Below are positions 20,919 to 22,955 of a DNA stretch of 22,955 nt, one piece after another. Source of the DNA: Pirellulales bacterium (GTDB lineage Bacteria; Planctomycetota; Planctomycetia; Pirellulales; JAICIG01); assembly GCA_025924495.1 (NCBI GenBank), contig JAICIG010000069.1, forward strand, positions 1 through 22,955, written 5' to 3'. Made by a program: the position numbers and the translations under genes. The notes under the pieces were generated by a model. That model was not told the DNA's origin, did not search any database, and saw only the letters and a list, made by a program, of their open reading frames with translations. Numbering within the stretch: position 1 is the stretch's first letter; each line of letters starts with the position of its first letter.

Positions 20919-22955
20919 ATGGAAATGGTTCATGCCGGCCTCCTTTATTTGCTGCCCTTGGCGGCCATTCCCATCATCCTGCATTTGCTCACGCTCCATC
21001 GGCTGAGAACGGTGGAACTCAGCACGTTCCGCTTTCTGTTCGATACTTACGTGCAACAGCGGCGGCAAATGAAGTTTCTTGAGGCGCTGCTGGCGTTTCT
21101 CCGTACCCTGTTTTTGTTGCTGTTAGTCGTTATCTGCGCCCGTCCGGTCGTCAGGCATTGGAGCTCGCTGTTTGGCGGCGGCGCAGGACGGGACGTCATT
21201 TTGATGGTCGACTGTTCGGCCAGCATGAATGCGCAGACGGCAGGGCGATCGGCGCTGGAACGAGCGAAGCGAGCGGCAATCTCGGTGGCGGATCGCCTGC
21301 TGCCGGAAGATCGCCTGACGCTGGTCAAAGTCGCGGCCAGTCCTCAAGAAGTATTCAACCGGTTCAGTCCCGCGGCGGAGACGGTGCATGAGCAGATTGA
21401 AGCGCTCCAGGCCAGCCCCTCCCGCGGCAACTGGCTGGCCGCCTTGTCGCAAGTGATGCAGACGCACGCCAGGTCAACCGCAGCGCCGACCGCATATCTG
21501 TTTACCGACAGCCAATCGAGCGGTTGGCGCGAGCTGGCGACCCAGGGCGTTGAGCGGCTGATTCCTGAGGATGCCCGGTTAGTGGTCGTCAACGTTGGCT
21601 CGACCGAGCCGCTGGAGAATCGCGCCGTCATCGGCATGCCGCCGCGACAGCATCGGGCAATCGTCGGTCTGCCCGTGGCCCTCAAACCTCGCGTCAAAAA
21701 CGACTCGCAGACCGAGACCATCGAGGCCACGGTGGGCGTGTTCGTCGAGGAAGAGGAGGTCGCGCGGGTTCCGCTAACGATCAAGCCGGGAGATGCCGCG
21801 GAGAAGGAGATTATCTACGTGCCGACCGAACCGGGCTCATTGCACTGCCGGTTCGAAATTAGCGAGGACCGGTTTCCCGACGACGATCAATTTCTTTTCA
21901 CTCTGGCCGTGTCGCCCCCGATCAAGGTCTTGCTGGTCAACGGCAATCCTGCAGCAGACCCCTATGAGAACGAAGGCTTGTACCTGAGGACGGCGTTGAC
22001 GGCGCACGGCGAAGAGGACGACAAGCCCGAGTCGCCGGTGGATCCGAATGCCAGCTCAGCCAGTCAGCCGGTCAAGTCGCTGGCCCCCAGCAAGGAATAT
22101 GTCCAATCGCTCGATTTGGTCGAGATTCAAGAGGGGCAGTTGAATCAGGAGACGTTGCGCGGCGTGAGCGTGGCAGTCCTGGCGAACTGCGGCAATTTGA
22201 ACCAGCAGCATTTTGCCTGGCTGCAAGATTTTGTCTCGGCCGGCGGCGGCTTGCTGATTTTCCCCGGCGATCGCGTCAATCCGGACAGCTACAACAAGCA
22301 TTTCCTGACCGTGGCGGGGCCGCTCAAGGAGCGGCTGTTGCCTCTGGAAATGAAGCCCGCGGTGGGCGATCTGCAGAAGCCGGAAACGATGGTTCAGTTC
22401 AGCGCCGTCGATTTTTCGCACCCCATTTTGAGCGTGTTCGACGATCCGGATGCGCGCTATTTGACGACCGCCAATTTTTACCGCCGTTTTCCTCTCATCC
22501 TGGACGGGGCCGATGGCGGCGGTTGGGCGCTCGCCAAGTTCTCTTCGCAAGAAGCGGCTCTGGTCGAAAGTCGCTTCCGCGACGGCCTGGTGCTGATGGC
22601 GGCTTTTCCGGCGCATGCCAAATGGACGAATTTGCCGCTCAAGCCTGAGTTCGTGCCGCTGCTGCTGCGCATGGTCAATCACGTCGAGCATCGCGCCGAC
22701 CTGGAAGCGCCCTCCGTGGTGTCGGCCGAAGGGGTCGCTGAAATCGATGTTGCCGCGGAATGGGCACCGGTCGAGGGGAAGGTGTCCGACGCGGAACAGC
22801 ATACTACCGAAATCGAGTTCTCTCGGTCGGGTTCGCATTGGGTCGGCGCTTATGAAGCTACGGCGCTGAAAGGATATTACGCCGTGAACGTCAAAGGCGG
22901 ACGCGTCGAACAGCCCAAACGCGGCGCGACTTCGTTCGCCGTCAATCTTGCGCCC
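20919..22955 (+). CDS. BatA-like N-terminal membrane domain / VWA protein (3' end beyond window)
   Basis: The 679 residues visible form an open frame to the window end. The N-terminus has two membrane segments (about 7-24 and 57-76) in the arrangement of the BatA/Aerotolerance N-terminal domain. A von Willebrand A domain follows from about residue 91, with the metal site DCSAS (98-102). Then come a beta-rich region and, from about 340, a Rossmann-like region (IKVLLVNGNPAADPYENEG, later AVLANCGNLNQQHFAWLQDF and SAGGGLLIFPGD) resembling class-I glutamine-amidotransferase-like domains found in such planctomycete proteins. GGGAG lies just upstream of the ATG. It is third in the MoxR operon and is probably anchored in the inner membrane with its VWA domain at one face. 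Its assembly target is unknown. Confidence 0.87.
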   Translation, partial: MEMVHAGLLYLLPLAAIPIILHLLTLHRLRTVELSTFRFLFDTYVQQRRQMKFLEALLAFLRTLFLLLLVVICARPVVRHWSSLFGGGAGRDVILMVDCSASMNAQTAGRSALERAKRAAISVADRLLPEDRLTLVKVAASPQEVFNRFSPAAETVHEQIEALQASPSRGNWLAALSQVMQTHARSTAAPTAYLFTDSQSSGWRELATQGVERLIPEDARLVVVNVGSTEPLENRAVIGMPPRQHRAIVGLPVALKPRVKNDSQTETIEATVGVFVEEEEVARVPLTIKPGDAAEKEIIYVPTEPGSLHCRFEISEDRFPDDDQFLFTLAVSPPIKVLLVNGNPAADPYENEGLYLRTALTAHGEEDDKPESPVDPNASSASQPVKSLAPSKEYVQSLDLVEIQEGQLNQETLRGVSVAVLANCGNLNQQHFAWLQDFVSAGGGLLIFPGDRVNPDSYNKHFLTVAGPLKERLLPLEMKPAVGDLQKPETMVQFSAVDFSHPILSVFDDPDARYLTTANFYRRFPLILDGADGGGWALAKFSSQEAALVESRFRDGLVLMAAFPAHAKWTNLPLKPEFVPLLLRMVNHVEHRADLEAPSVVSAEGVAEIDVAAEWAPVEGKVSDAEQHTTEIEFSRSGSHWVGAYEATALKGYYAVNVKGGRVEQPKRGATSFAVNLAP

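Overview
The window looks like a GC-rich chromosomal segment of a planctomycete (Planctomycetota, probably Pirellulales or a relative). This is inferred from gene content. The window holds a 1152-residue secreted protein with a beta-propeller, helical repeats and a CxxCH haem site, of the type confined largely to the PVC group. It also has a formylmethanofuran-dehydrogenase-C-like protein of the archaeal-type C1 pathway that planctomycetes carry, a zinc-ribbon/acyl-carrier fusion, several orphan secreted proteins, and many genes without a clear Shine-Dalgarno. No rRNA, tRNA, CRISPR array, integrase or transposase was seen.

Layout. 1-779 (-): sugar-phosphate isomerase/epimerase-like TIM barrel, cut by the window edge. 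937-3659 (-): a three-gene ABC exporter operon (ATPase, two ABC-2 permeases) behind a near-leaderless promoter with a perfect TATAAT. 3837-4421 (-) and 4701-5489 (+): a TetR regulator divergent from an MddA-like methanethiol S-methyltransferase, with an 18-bp direct repeat between them. 5806-7656 (+): a STAND-like P-loop NTPase joined to a long pentapeptide-repeat domain, interrupted by one in-frame TGA. 7685-8131 (-) and 8521-9183 (+): two glycine-zipper proteins, one with a histone-H1-like tail and one a lipoprotein. 9225-12683 (-): the large CxxCH protein.

12978-13766 (+): a SpoU/TrmH RNA methyltransferase, converging on 13778-14203 (-), the zinc-ribbon acyl carrier protein. 14398-15759 (-): an orphan secreted protein with its own terminator. 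16029-16904 (-): a DUF4142 secreted protein, also with a terminator. 17291-18109 (-) and 18196-18810 (+): FhcC-like protein divergent from MobA. 18954-22955 (+): a MoxR / DUF58 / BatA-VWA operon running off the right edge.

Most genes are ordinary accessory or housekeeping modules. The most unusual items are the NTPase-pentapeptide gene with a single stop in an otherwise intact frame, the tetR-mddA pair with its repeated operator-like sequence, the glycine-zipper/H1-tail protein, the zinc-ribbon acyl carrier protein, and small intergenic repeats (a four-copy heptamer array and a 29-bp near-palindrome). No complete new multi-gene system could be demonstrated from sequence alone.
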